Assembly (NCBI GenBank): GCA_045636145.1
Contig: JAZTWV010000034.1
Location: forward strand, 1-34,452
Reading direction: 5' to 3'
Source: Flemingiibacterium sp045636145
GTDB taxonomy: Bacteria > Bacillota > Clostridia > Oscillospirales > CAG-272
Length of the DNA: 34,452 bases
Position numbers and translations under genes: made by a program
Notes under the pieces: generated by a model
Told to the model about the DNA's origin: nothing
Database searches by the model: none
What the model saw: the letters and a program-made list of their open reading frames with translations, nothing else
Shown: positions 6,790 through 15,171 of the stretch, piece by piece
Numbering within the stretch: position 1 is the first letter of the stretch
How the letters are laid out: the number at the start of each line of letters is the position of its first letter

Positions 6790-8820
6790 TTATTCAGCGT
6801 CAGCAGGCGCTGCTTCTTCTGTAGGAGCTACAGCTTCTTCAGCAGGAGCTGCCTCTGCTTCCTCTACAGGCTCTTCGGGAAGAAGAAGTGCCTTCATGGA
6901 AAGGCTGATCTTGTGGTTTTCGAGATCGATCTTAGTGATCTTAGCCTCAACCTCATCGCCTACCTTAAGAACGTCAGCAGGCTTTGCGATCTTATCAAGG
7001 CTGATCTGGGAAACGTGGATAAGACCGTCCGCACCGGGAACGACCTCAGCAAATGCGCCGAAGTCCATGAGAGATACGATCTTAACAGTTGCAACATCGC
7101 CCTCAGCATACTTATCGGTGAAAATCTTCCAAGGATCCATGTCGGGAGTTTTGTAGGAGAGAGAAATTCTCTTTGCTTCCTTATCAACAGCCTTAACGGT
7201 TACGTCGATAACATCGCCCACATTAACAACCTCGGAAGGATGCTTGATTCTTCTCCAGGAAAGCTCGGTGGAGTGAACCATACCGTCAACGCCGCCGAGA
7301 TCAACGAATGCACCGTAGTTCATGAGGCTCTTAACCTCGCCGCGGTACTGCTGACCCTCTTCAACCTGCGCCCAGAAAGCATCTCTCTTTGCCTTGTTTT
7401 CTTCTCTCTCAACTACGCGGATGGAAGCAACCACGCGCTTTCTCTGCTCGTTGATGTCGATGATCTTAACCTTCTTAACCTGACCCTGGAGCGCATGGAG
7501 ATCAGCGTCCTTTGGAAGTCCGGACTGAGATGCAGGAATAAATACGCGTACACCGTCGCAAAGACCGATGATACCGCCCTTAACAACCTCGATGATCTTA
7601 GCGTCTATAATAGCGTTGTTAGCGGATGCCTCAACAACTACCTGCCAATTCTTATCAACGTCGATCTTCTTCTTGGAGAGAGCCGCTGTGCCCTCTGCAT
7701 CATTTACCTTGAGAACCTTAGCCTCGATCTCGTCGCCTACCTTGTAGGTGTCGCAAAGCTTAACTGCGGGATCGTCGGTGAGCTCATCATATGTAATGAT
7801 GCCGGTGAACTTAACGCCGGGAATCTCAACCTGGATCTCATTGTCGGAAACCTGGGTGATAACACCTACGATACGGTCGCCGTTCTTGATGGTTTTGATG
7901 CTTTCGTCAAGCATCTCTTCAAATGTTTTTTCAATGTTCTCGCTCATAATATTTTGAACCTCCTGAATAATTCTGCCGGGAGTTGAAGCTCCTGCGGCAA
8001 TTCCCACCTTCATATGGGGCTTAACATACTCGAGCGGAATGGAGGAAGCATCTTCAATCAAAAAAGATAATTGCAAATTTTGTTTACTGACTTCAAAAAG
8101 CTTGTTCGTGTTGGAACTGTCCTTGCCGCCAATAATAATCATCATATCCATTTTTCGGGATAGCTTCAAGACTTCATCCTGCCTATTTTCTGTTACACTA
8201 CATATTGTATCATAAATTTTCGCATTTGTATATAGTTTTTCGAAAATTTTTATAGTTTTTTTCCATTCATTTAAATTTTGGGTGGTTTGAGCTACCAAAA
8301 CCACCTTTTTTTCACTGTATTTGTCATTTTTAAGGCGATCTGTAAGCTCATCTGCCGTGGTTGCAACAATGTGTTCACCCTTTGCATAGCTGACTATTCC
8401 CTGCACTTCAGGATGAGATTCATCCCCAAGCACACACAGCACCGTGTCCTCGTCAGTCTCATCACGGGCTATCCTGTGTATCTTCTTAACATAAGGACAA
8501 GTGCAGTCGTGCACCTTAAAGTGCGGATTTGCAAGCGAAAGACTTGCCAGCTTACAATCAAGTTCGGCTGTAATGCCGTGGGCACGGGTGCATATCACTG
8601 CCGGATTCTTTTCGGTGGCATCTGCCGCCGCCTTTTCAATTCCGTCAGCATCTATTATCTTAACGCCGCGCGCCTCAAGATCCCGTATGAAACCGGGATT
8701 GTGAATAAGCTTTCCCAGGGTATAAACTGTGCCGCCGTTTTTCACAGCCGCCTCAACCGTGTCAACAGCACGGCTCACACCAAAGCAAAAGCCTGCAAGA
8801 GATGCAACAGTAACACTCAT
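6790..8820 (-). CDS. ispH: IspH fused to ribosomal protein S1 repeats
   Basis: A 676-residue two-part protein. Residues 1-285 are 4-hydroxy-3-methylbut-2-enyl diphosphate reductase, the last step of the MEP isoprenoid pathway. The three [4Fe-4S] cysteines are visible at 12 (GFCFG), 108 (CTCPYVKKIH) and 207 (TICSVTENRQDE). Residues about 313-385, 403-471, 488-556 and 573-643 are four S1 RNA-binding domains, ending in an acidic Ala/Glu-rich tail. The fusion is well known in Clostridia, where it supplies the S1-like protein; whether the halves work together is unknown. ATG overlaps the plsC stop (ATGA), so translation is coupled, and plsC's last codons supply the GAGGAG ribosome site. Confidence 0.96.
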   Translation of the reverse strand: MSVTVASLAGFCFGVSRAVDTVEAAVKNGGTVYTLGKLIHNPGFIRDLEARGVKIIDADGIEKAAADATEKNPAVICTRAHGITAELDCKLASLSLANPHFKVHDCTCPYVKKIHRIARDETDEDTVLCVLGDESHPEVQGIVSYAKGEHIVATTADELTDRLKNDKYSEKKVVLVAQTTQNLNEWKKTIKIFEKLYTNAKIYDTICSVTENRQDEVLKLSRKMDMMIIIGGKDSSNTNKLFEVSKQNLQLSFLIEDASSIPLEYVKPHMKVGIAAGASTPGRIIQEVQNIMSENIEKTFEEMLDESIKTIKNGDRIVGVITQVSDNEIQVEIPGVKFTGIITYDELTDDPAVKLCDTYKVGDEIEAKVLKVNDAEGTAALSKKKIDVDKNWQVVVEASANNAIIDAKIIEVVKGGIIGLCDGVRVFIPASQSGLPKDADLHALQGQVKKVKIIDINEQRKRVVASIRVVEREENKAKRDAFWAQVEEGQQYRGEVKSLMNYGAFVDLGGVDGMVHSTELSWRRIKHPSEVVNVGDVIDVTVKAVDKEAKRISLSYKTPDMDPWKIFTDKYAEGDVATVKIVSLMDFGAFAEVVPGADGLIHVSQISLDKIAKPADVLKVGDEVEAKITKIDLENHKISLSMKALLLPEEPVEEAEAAPAEEAVAPTEEAAPADAE

Positions 8821-9437
8821 AAGCTTCGTCTCTCCTCAGGCATAAGCTCAGCTATACGCTCGTATATAAGCTCAGCTCCGCGGTCATATTCCTCCGCCCC
8901 GCCCTTTGTGAATCCGAATTCCTCATAGGCTATAGGCTTGCCCACATATATGTCTATGCGGCGAAACAGCACTACGCGGTCATTCTTTGTGGCAATAAAC
9001 ATGGGAACAACCGGCACATTTGCCCGATAACACGCCATTGCCGCGCCTGATTTTATTTCATCCTTGGTCGTATCAAATTTCACGCCGGAAAATCTGTGAC
9101 CAGTGGGGAACATTCCTACGGGCTCACCCTCTCCGAGAATGGCGATAGACTTTTTGAGAGCCGCCACAGCGCTTCCCTTTCTGTCAACAGGAAACGCGCC
9201 GCACGCCTTTACAATACCGCCGAGAACGGGAATCGAAAACAGCTCCTTTTTCGCCATATAACGAAGCTGCCTTTTTACAGCCACAGCAAGAGTAAGTACG
9301 TCGACAAAGCTTATGTGATTTGAGCAGGCAATATAGCCTCCCTCCGGCGGCTCGTTTTCACTGCCGTGGACGTGTATATTAAAAAGCCACGAAATAACCC
9401 CGGGAAGATAAGTTCTGATAGCCTTGTAAAGATTCAT
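8817..9437 (-). CDS. plsC: 1-acyl-sn-glycerol-3-phosphate acyltransferase
   Basis: 206 residues with the acyltransferase motif NHISFVD (catalytic His41, Asp46), which in PlsC transfers the second fatty acyl chain to lysophosphatidic acid at the inner face of the membrane. A hydrophobic N-terminus (LPGVISWLF) may anchor it. The substrate-binding block that is usually FPEGTRS reads FPTGHRFSG here (residues 110-118), a notable variant. The C-terminal part VPVVPMFIATKND is typical. It lies between cmk and ispH, a common clostridial order, 20 bases after the cmk stop and overlapping ispH by four bases. Confidence 0.9.
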   Translation of the reverse strand: MNLYKAIRTYLPGVISWLFNIHVHGSENEPPEGGYIACSNHISFVDVLTLAVAVKRQLRYMAKKELFSIPVLGGIVKACGAFPVDRKGSAVAALKKSIAILGEGEPVGMFPTGHRFSGVKFDTTKDEIKSGAAMACYRANVPVVPMFIATKNDRVVLFRRIDIYVGKPIAYEEFGFTKGGAEEYDRGAELIYERIAELMPEERRSL

Positions 9438-9457
9438 TTTAGCCTAAAACCTTTCAC

Positions 9458-10126
9458 TTATTTTGCCGCTGAAATTATATCAAGTGCCGCCGCAACAGTA
9501 CCGTCAAAATCAAGCGTACTGTTGTCAAGAAGCTTTGCATCGTCCGCCATTTTAAGGGGAGCCGCCGCTCTTGTGGAATCCGCAAGATCGCGTGCTCTCA
9601 TGTCTGAAAGGACTTCCTCAAAGGTGACGGTCTGTCCCTTTTCAAGAAGCTCCTTAAGTCGACGCTCAGCACGCACCTCATCGCTTGCGGTAAGGAATAT
9701 CTTAACGTCCGCATCGGGAAGCACTACCGTGCCGATATCCCGTCCGTCCATAATAACGGAGGAGCGGCGCGCAAAAGCTCGCTGTGTATCAAGAAGAAAA
9801 GCTCTGACCGACGGCAAAGCCGAAACCGCAGATGCATACATGGACATTTCCGGGGTGCGTATAGCATCGCCCACACACTCGCCGTTAAGGTAAACCTGCT
9901 GTGCGCCGTCCACTATCTTTACGTCAATATCAAGTTCCGGAAGAAGTGCGCTCACAGCTTCCTCGTTCTTGGGGTCGGCATCATTTCTTCTTACAAAAAG
10001 TCCCACAGTGCGGTAAAGTGCGCCTGTGTCAAGATAAACTATACCGAGCTTTGCGGCAATAGCCTTGGCAAGGGAGCTTTTGCCGGCACCGCTTGGTCCG
10101 TCAAGGGCAATTACGATTTTATCCAT
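9458..10126 (-). CDS. cmk: Cytidylate kinase
   Basis: 222 residues, the usual length for Cmk, which phosphorylates CMP and dCMP to the diphosphates. The N-terminus IVIALDGPSGAGKSS holds the P-loop (residues 10-18), followed by YLDTGALYR for substrate binding. IMDGRDIGTVVLPDADVKIFLTAS carries the catalytic-site Asp and Arg, with a LID-like RAERRLKELLEKG segment after it. AAGGAGAAACGGTT provides the ribosome site before ATG 10126. The cmk-plsC-ispH/S1 order mirrors the cmk-rpsA arrangement seen in many bacteria. Confidence 0.97.
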   Translation of the reverse strand: MDKIVIALDGPSGAGKSSLAKAIAAKLGIVYLDTGALYRTVGLFVRRNDADPKNEEAVSALLPELDIDVKIVDGAQQVYLNGECVGDAIRTPEMSMYASAVSALPSVRAFLLDTQRAFARRSSVIMDGRDIGTVVLPDADVKIFLTASDEVRAERRLKELLEKGQTVTFEEVLSDMRARDLADSTRAAAPLKMADDAKLLDNSTLDFDGTVAAALDIISAAK

Positions 10127-10150
10127 AACCGTTTCTCCTTTATATCTATA

Positions 10151-11377
10151 TTACCATTCCGACGACGCAGACTCCGCCGCAAGTTTTGCGGTGGCGAATG
10201 CAATCTGCAAATTAAATCCGCCTGTATACGCGTCAACGTCAATTACCTCGCCTGCAAAATACAGTCCGGGAACTATCTTTGATTCCATGGTTTTTGGCGA
10301 TATTTCCTTGACATTTATGCCGCCGGAGGTTATTATCGCCTCGTCGATGGGACGGGGGCGTACCGCAGTCAGAGGAAGCTCCTTTAAAAGCTTAACAAGG
10401 GTGTGTCGCTCCTCACGAGTGATGGAATTGACCTTTCTGCGTCCGTCGATTCCGCTGAGACCTACTATTATAGGAATAAGCTTCGAAGGAAGCAGTTCAC
10501 CCAGCGAATTTATAAAATCCCTGTTGATATTCTTCGAAAAATCGGTCTGCAAACGTCTGTCAAGCGTATCAAAGTCAAGTGCAGGCTTAAGATCAATAAA
10601 AAGCCTGTACTTTTTCTCTCCAAGCCCCTTCATGTGACTTGATGCGGACAAAACGAGAGGTCCTGATACGCCGAAATGGGTGAAAAGCATTTCGCCCTGC
10701 TCGAAAAACACCGTTTTTCCGTCAAGTTCAGCCGCCGTCAGCGTTACATTCCGAAGTGAGAGTCCCATTGCCTCGCGAACCCACTTTTCGGAGCATTCAA
10801 TGGGCACAAGCGATGGTTTTGGCGTTACAACCGTGTGTCCCAGCCTCTCGGCAATACGGTAGCCGTCGCCTGTTGAGCCGGTCAGCGGATAGGACATACC
10901 GCCTGTTGCGATAATAACCGCATCGGCACTGTATTCGCCCCTGTCGGTGACAACAGAGAATCTGCCGCAAACACGCACATCCGTGACTCGCTCGTTTATG
11001 ACATTGACACCGAGGCGATTTATTTTCCGCTTCAGTGCGCCGCACACATCTCCTGCCTTGTCGGACACGGGAAAAACGCGGTCTCCACGCTCAGTTTTCA
11101 GCGGCACGCCAAGCTCCTCAAAAAACGCCATAACGTCCTGTGGAGAAAAATTGGAGTGTGCCGTATACATAAAACGGGGATTTGTGGGAGTGTTTTCGAT
11201 ATGAGTATTTATATCGCTGTTATTGGTGATATTGCATCTTCCCTTGCCTGTAATGGCAAGCTTTTTGCCGAGACGGTCGTTACGCTCCATAAGCGTAACA
11301 TTGGCACCTGCCTCAGCTGCGAAGATCGCCGCGGTCATACCCGCGGCGCCTGCGCCTATTATAATGATCTTTTTCAT
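10151..11377 (-). CDS. HI0933/BaiN-like FAD-dependent oxidoreductase
   Basis: 408 residues starting with an FAD-binding Rossmann fold (IIIIGAGAAGMTAAIFAAEAG, residues 4-24). It then shows the family hallmark GKKLAITGKGRCNITNN and, in the middle, DAVIIATGGMSYPLTGSTGDGY. The C-terminal block FAGEVIDVDAYTGGFNLQIAFATAKLAA closes the FAD site. The HI0933 family includes the bile-acid enzyme BaiN but is widespread outside bile metabolism, so BaiN activity should not be assumed. It lies 24 bases before cmk and 36 bases after the RpiR gene, with an AAGGAAG ribosome site. Confidence 0.9.
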   Translation of the reverse strand: MKKIIIIGAGAAGMTAAIFAAEAGANVTLMERNDRLGKKLAITGKGRCNITNNSDINTHIENTPTNPRFMYTAHSNFSPQDVMAFFEELGVPLKTERGDRVFPVSDKAGDVCGALKRKINRLGVNVINERVTDVRVCGRFSVVTDRGEYSADAVIIATGGMSYPLTGSTGDGYRIAERLGHTVVTPKPSLVPIECSEKWVREAMGLSLRNVTLTAAELDGKTVFFEQGEMLFTHFGVSGPLVLSASSHMKGLGEKKYRLFIDLKPALDFDTLDRRLQTDFSKNINRDFINSLGELLPSKLIPIIVGLSGIDGRRKVNSITREERHTLVKLLKELPLTAVRPRPIDEAIITSGGINVKEISPKTMESKIVPGLYFAGEVIDVDAYTGGFNLQIAFATAKLAAESASSEW

Positions 11378-11413
11378 TTAATCTTCCTTACTAGGGTGAT
11401 ACTGCACAGTGCG

Positions 11414-12292
11414 TCATCTGTGAGAAGTATCGTACACCTCGTATTCGTCCCAGATGCGCTCAAGCTTCTCAAAGGTCGCCGCAGTCTCCGCTTGCTTTTT
11501 CTTTCCGATAGCAACGATAAGCGCATTTATTATGGAAAGAGGAGCTACAAGGGAATCCACAAAGGATGCCATCTGGCTCTTTGCAAGAAGAAGCTCGTCC
11601 GCATGAGCGGCTATCGGCGAGGTCTCGCTGTCGGTAAGCGCGATAACATGAGCACCCTGGGATTTTGCGTATTCAAGAGCGTTTATTATACGCTTGGAAT
11701 AGCGCGGGAAGCTTATGCCTACCATCACATCCTCAGAGGATATGCGAAGTATCTGCTCGAACACCTCAGAGCCGCCTGTAGAGCGCACTAATTTTACCTG
11801 TGGCAGAATAAGCTCAAGGTAGAAGGTGAGGAATCTCGCCACAGTGGAAGATGAACGCATACCTACGATGTAAACGGTTCTTGCACCGATCAGCGCATCA
11901 ACCGCACGGTTAAAGCAGTTACGGTCAATCTTATCAAGTGTGTGGCGTATATTGTCAACGTCGGACATCATTACCGATTCAAGCAGGTCCGAATCACCGA
12001 TTCGGTCATTGGCGATCTCGATTCTCTGGAGCGTGGTAAGCTTTGTGCGTATCAGCTCCTGGAGAGAGTGCTGAAGCTCGGGATAGCCCTCGAATCCGAA
12101 CTCTCCGGCAAAACGCACAACCGTAGACTCGGACACACCAACAAGTGCGCCAAGCTTTGACGCAGTCATATATGCCGCTTTCTCGTAGTGCTCCAGCATA
12201 TAGTGCGCAATCTGTTTCTGTCCCTTTGACAGCTTCGGGAGCTTTTCCGCTATTTCGGAAAGCAAATCCCTGCGTTCCTTTTCTCCGTTCAT
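11414..12292 (-). CDS. MurR/RpiR-family transcriptional regulator
   Basis: 292 residues with an N-terminal HTH_6 winged-helix domain (about residues 1-80, including MTASKLGALVGVSESTVVRFAGEFGFEGYPEL). A C-terminal SIS sugar-phosphate-binding domain follows (about 125-255, including VYIVGMRSSSTVARF and VMVGISFPRYSKR). Such regulators respond to phosphosugars or amino-sugar phosphates. Its start codon overlaps the purD stop (ATGA), so it is translated from the purD message. No sugar catabolic gene is adjacent, so its target is not evident. Confidence 0.92.
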   Translation of the reverse strand: MNGEKERRDLLSEIAEKLPKLSKGQKQIAHYMLEHYEKAAYMTASKLGALVGVSESTVVRFAGEFGFEGYPELQHSLQELIRTKLTTLQRIEIANDRIGDSDLLESVMMSDVDNIRHTLDKIDRNCFNRAVDALIGARTVYIVGMRSSSTVARFLTFYLELILPQVKLVRSTGGSEVFEQILRISSEDVMVGISFPRYSKRIINALEYAKSQGAHVIALTDSETSPIAAHADELLLAKSQMASFVDSLVAPLSIINALIVAIGKKKQAETAATFEKLERIWDEYEVYDTSHR

Positions 12293-13557
12293 TTTACACC
12301 AATGTCACGGCGATAATGCATATCTGTGAAGTTAACAGATTTTATCGCCTCGTAAGCTTTTGCTATAGCCGCATCAAGATTCTCACCCTTTGCGGTAACA
12401 CCTAAAACACGTCCGCCGGATGTAACTATCTTTCCGTCCTTTATATCTGTTCCTGCGTGGAACACCATAATATCTTCCATTTTTGCAAGCTCCGAAAGAC
12501 CTGTGATCTCATATCCCTTGGTATACTTTACAGGATATCCGCCGGATGCGGCAACAACGCACACGCAGGCGTTATCCTCCCATTCGATATTGATCTTATC
12601 AAGCTTTTCGTCGATAACCGCATTGATTATATCAATGAAGTCTGTTTTAAGACGAGGAAGCACAACCTGAGTTTCGGGGTCGCCGAAGCGTGCATTGTAT
12701 TCGATTACCTTCGGACCGTTTTTGGTTATCATAAGACCGAAGTAGATAACGCCCTTAAAGGGTCTTCCCTCTCTTGCCATAGCGTCGATAGAGGGACGGA
12801 ATATGGTTTCCATGCAAACAGCGGCAATATCGGGAGTATAGATTCTGCTTGGAGAGAATGTACCCATGCCGCCGGTATTGAGCCCCTTGTCGCCGTCAAG
12901 AGCACGCTTGTGATCCTGTGCCGAAACCATTGGAACTACATTTTTGCCGTCGGTAAATGCGAGCACGGAAACCTCGGGGCCTGTGAGGAACTCCTCGATA
13001 ACAACACGGTTTCCTGCATCACCGAATGCCTTGTCGTCCATGATCTCATGGACGCCTGCCTCAGCCGCCGCCATATCCTCTGCGATGATAACGCCCTTTC
13101 CAAGAGCAAGTCCCTCAGCCTTTATTACTGCCGGGAAGGAATTCTGCTTTTTAATATACGCAATAGCATCCGCAGAATTGTCGAACACCTCGTAAGCGGC
13201 AGTGGGGATTTTGTACTTCTTCATAAGCTCCTTGGAAAAGACCTTACTGCCCTCAATTATAGCCGCGTTGGTACGGGGACCGAATGCGCGTATTCCCTCA
13301 GCCTCAAGGCGGTCAACAGTCCCCAGCATAAGCGGATCGTCGGGAGCTACAAAAACAAGGTCAACCTTCTTTTCCTTCGCCGCCGCAACTATTCCTTCAA
13401 CATCGGTAGCCTTAATGGGAAGATTTTCCGCAATAGCCGCAGTGCCGCCGTTGCCGGGAGCCATATAAAGCTTGCCGCACTTGGGCGATTTTTTTAGTGT
13501 CTCGGCAATAGTATGCTCGCGTCCGCCGCCGCCGACTATAAGTATATCGTATTTCAT
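12289..13557 (-). CDS. purD: Phosphoribosylamine-glycine ligase (GAR synthetase)
   Basis: 422 residues, full length. PurD joins glycine to 5-phosphoribosylamine using ATP, the second step of de novo purine synthesis. Seen are the N-terminal VGGGGREHTIAET loop, the ATP-grasp region VIKAEGLALGKGVIIAED, DHKRALDGDKGLNTGGMGTFSP, and YNARFGDPETQVVLPRL, the PurD signature with metal and ATP ligands. CAGGAGGAATAATCAA is a strong ribosome site before ATG 13557. Other purine genes are not here, so purD heads a mixed operon. Its leader contains unusual structure. Confidence 0.96.
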   Translation of the reverse strand: MKYDILIVGGGGREHTIAETLKKSPKCGKLYMAPGNGGTAAIAENLPIKATDVEGIVAAAKEKKVDLVFVAPDDPLMLGTVDRLEAEGIRAFGPRTNAAIIEGSKVFSKELMKKYKIPTAAYEVFDNSADAIAYIKKQNSFPAVIKAEGLALGKGVIIAEDMAAAEAGVHEIMDDKAFGDAGNRVVIEEFLTGPEVSVLAFTDGKNVVPMVSAQDHKRALDGDKGLNTGGMGTFSPSRIYTPDIAAVCMETIFRPSIDAMAREGRPFKGVIYFGLMITKNGPKVIEYNARFGDPETQVVLPRLKTDFIDIINAVIDEKLDKINIEWEDNACVCVVAASGGYPVKYTKGYEITGLSELAKMEDIMVFHAGTDIKDGKIVTSGGRVLGVTAKGENLDAAIAKAYEAIKSVNFTDMHYRRDIGVK

Positions 13558-13780
13558 TTGATTATTCCTCCTGGATTTTATTTATATCTTGACGTGCGTT
13601 TCGCCGAAATACGAAAAAATCAGCGTAATATTTATATAAAAAAGCCGCACATCGGATTTGTAGCTTAACAAAGTGAATAATCCGAGCATGGGAGCAATCA
13701 TGAGATTTCCCCGTGGGATTATTTCTCCCAATAAGCACATTCAGCTGTGCCGCATTACGCGGCACAGCCTTGTGAAGCTA
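13558..13780 (-). promoter_or_regulatory. Structured purD leader/intergenic region
   Basis: This gap between asd and purD shows stacked inverted repeats on the minus strand. First comes the asd hairpin, then TGGGAG...CTCCCA enclosing AATC...GATT. Next is CGGATT...AATCCG with a loop of about 20 bases, followed eight bases later by GCGGCTTTTTTAT. No purine, ZTP (pfl) or T-box signature was recognised. A frame of 67 codons is open across it but lacks a ribosome site and protein-like content. It may be an untyped cis-regulatory leader or an ncRNA. Confidence 0.4.
13744..13768 (-). terminator. Hairpin after asd
   Basis: A 10-bp perfect GC-rich stem (GCTGTGCCGC/GCGGCACAGC) with a five-base loop lies 12 bases after the asd stop codon on the minus strand. 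No T tract follows, so it may protect the 3' end or act with downstream structure rather than terminate by itself. Confidence 0.55.
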
Positions 13781-14863
13781 TTACTTTGAAAGGTATCCGA
13801 GTCTATAAAGAAGCTCGGCAATCTCTACCGCGCCGCCGGCAGCACCGCGCAGAGTGTTGTGGGAGAGTCCCACAAACTTATAGTCGTATATCTTATCCTC
13901 GCGAAGACGTCCGATGGATATTGCCATGCCGCCCTCAAGATCGCGGTCGATCTTCGCCTGGGGACGGTTGTCTTCCCCAAAGTAGTGGATAAACTGCTTG
14001 GGTGCATGAGGAAGCCCAAGCTCCTGAGGCTTGCCGGAATAATCCGCCCACGCTTTGAGGATTTCTTCCTTGGTGGGCTTATTTTTGAATTTTACAAACA
14101 CAGCCGCGGTGTGACCGTCGGTTACAGGCACGCGGATGCACTGTGTGGTGATAACGGGAGCTTCAGCCTTAACGATCTCGCCGTTTTCAACCTTACCCCA
14201 AACACGAAGAGGCTCCTGCTCGGACTTTTCTTCCTCGCCGCCGATATAAGGAATAACGTTGTCGATCATTTCGGGCCACTCGTTGAAGGTCTTGCCTGCA
14301 CCGGAGATCGCCTGATAGGTTGTTGCCACGATCTCGGTGGGCTCGTATTTGAGAAGAGGAGTGAGTGCCGGAACATAGGACTGAATGGAGCAGTTGGGCT
14401 TTACGGCAATAAATCCGCGCTTTGTTCCGAGACGCTTCTTCTGTGCCTCGATAACTTCAAGGTGAGCATCGTTGATTTCCGGTATTACCATAGGAACGTC
14501 GGGAGTCCAGCGGTTTGCGGAGTTGTTGGAAACAACGGGGATCTCCGCCTTGGCGTAAGCCTCCTCAAGAGCTTTTATTTCGTCCTTCTTCATGTCTACC
14601 GCACAGAATACGAAATCCACAAGCTCAGCCATAACATCAAGCTTGGACGCGTCGATAACGACCATGTCCTTAACGGACTCCGGCATGGGAGTGGACAGCT
14701 TCCATCTTCCGCCGAGAGCCTCCTCGTAGGTTTTGCCTGCACTGCGGGGGCTTGCCGCGAGAGCGGTTATTTCAAAATAGGGATGATCCTGCAAAAGAGT
14801 GATAAATCTCTGACCTACCATACCCGTAGCACCGACGATGCCGGCACGAAGCTTGTTTGACAT
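13781..14863 (-). CDS. asd: Aspartate-semialdehyde dehydrogenase
   Basis: 360 residues. The enzyme reduces aspartyl phosphate to aspartate semialdehyde, the branch point to lysine/diaminopimelate, threonine and methionine. The N-terminal GIVGATGMVGQRF is the NADP-binding loop. VKPNCSIQS carries the catalytic Cys158, and a late IHYFGEDNRPQAKIDRDLEGG holds substrate-binding residues. The GMVGQRF/KPNCSIQ type matches the archaeal/fungal-like ASADH subfamily common in Clostridia. The frame opens 22 codons earlier, but ATG 14863 has CGGAGGA seven bases upstream and starts right before the Rossmann strand. A strong promoter lies 87 bases upstream. Confidence 0.95.
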   Translation of the reverse strand: MSNKLRAGIVGATGMVGQRFITLLQDHPYFEITALAASPRSAGKTYEEALGGRWKLSTPMPESVKDMVVIDASKLDVMAELVDFVFCAVDMKKDEIKALEEAYAKAEIPVVSNNSANRWTPDVPMVIPEINDAHLEVIEAQKKRLGTKRGFIAVKPNCSIQSYVPALTPLLKYEPTEIVATTYQAISGAGKTFNEWPEMIDNVIPYIGGEEEKSEQEPLRVWGKVENGEIVKAEAPVITTQCIRVPVTDGHTAAVFVKFKNKPTKEEILKAWADYSGKPQELGLPHAPKQFIHYFGEDNRPQAKIDRDLEGGMAISIGRLREDKIYDYKFVGLSHNTLRGAAGGAVEIAELLYRLGYLSK

Positions 14864-14949
14864 AATATTGTCCTCCGATTTATGTAAATATATTTTTATA
14901 TGTCTTATATCCATCAAAGAATGGAGCAAAACACAAGAACACTACTTAT

Positions 14950-14979
14950 ATTATATCACATTTTGCCCCTTTCTGTCAA
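14950..14979 (-). promoter_or_regulatory. Promoter of asd
   Basis: On the minus strand a perfect TTGACA, an 18-base spacer and TATAAT, with TGA directly before the -10 (extended -10). The resulting leader is about 80 bases. Confidence 0.85.
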
Positions 14980-15068
14980 TAAAAAATGCAAGATTTTACT
15001 CAATTTAAAATGTAACATTTTTTAGTGCACTGTTCACAATAAATTATAAAATAAATTTATGTAAACTG
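14980..15068. other. AT-rich divergent intergenic core with a palindrome
   Basis: This stretch between the asd and hpf promoters contains the odd palindrome AAAATGT-A-ACATTTT at 15007-15021 and an AT-only inverted repeat around 15039-15060. No gene is seen. The palindrome could be an operator serving either promoter, but this is only an inference from symmetry and position. Confidence 0.35.
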
Positions 15069-15097
15069 TTGATTTTTATAAAGAAATGTGGTATAAT
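15069..15097 (+). promoter_or_regulatory. Promoter of hpf
   Basis: TTGATT, a 17-base spacer and a perfect TATAAT lie about 75 bases upstream of the hpf ATG. This is a sigma-A-type promoter. Confidence 0.85.
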
Positions 15098-15171
15098 AAA
15101 GATGCGGATGATAAAGGTGCCGCAAAACAGCATCTGCATCCCGAAAAATCAAATAAAAAGGTGGAGAGTTT

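Noticed and set aside
6913..7986. A 357-codon plus-strand frame opposite ispH-S1
   Set aside because: It lies wholly inside ispH-S1, whose domains are clear. The Leu/Asn-rich product is typical of antisense translation of S1 repeats.
10151..11377. Assignment as bile-acid enzyme BaiN
   Set aside because: The HI0933 family is far wider than bile-acid metabolism and no other bai genes are present, so a specific BaiN call is not justified.
12457..13497. A 346-codon plus-strand frame opposite purD
   Set aside because: Antisense shadow of a complete purD, with no ribosome site or domain.
13562..13765. A 67-codon minus-strand frame in the purD leader
   Set aside because: No ribosome site and no protein-like pattern; it runs through inverted repeats that better explain the sequence as structured RNA.
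13600..13780. Purine or ZTP riboswitch upstream of purD
   Set aside because: The conserved aptamer bases of purine and pfl/ZTP riboswitches could not be found; only inverted repeats are visible.
13859..14860. A 333-codon plus-strand frame opposite asd
   Set aside because: Antisense shadow of a complete asd, with no family resemblance.
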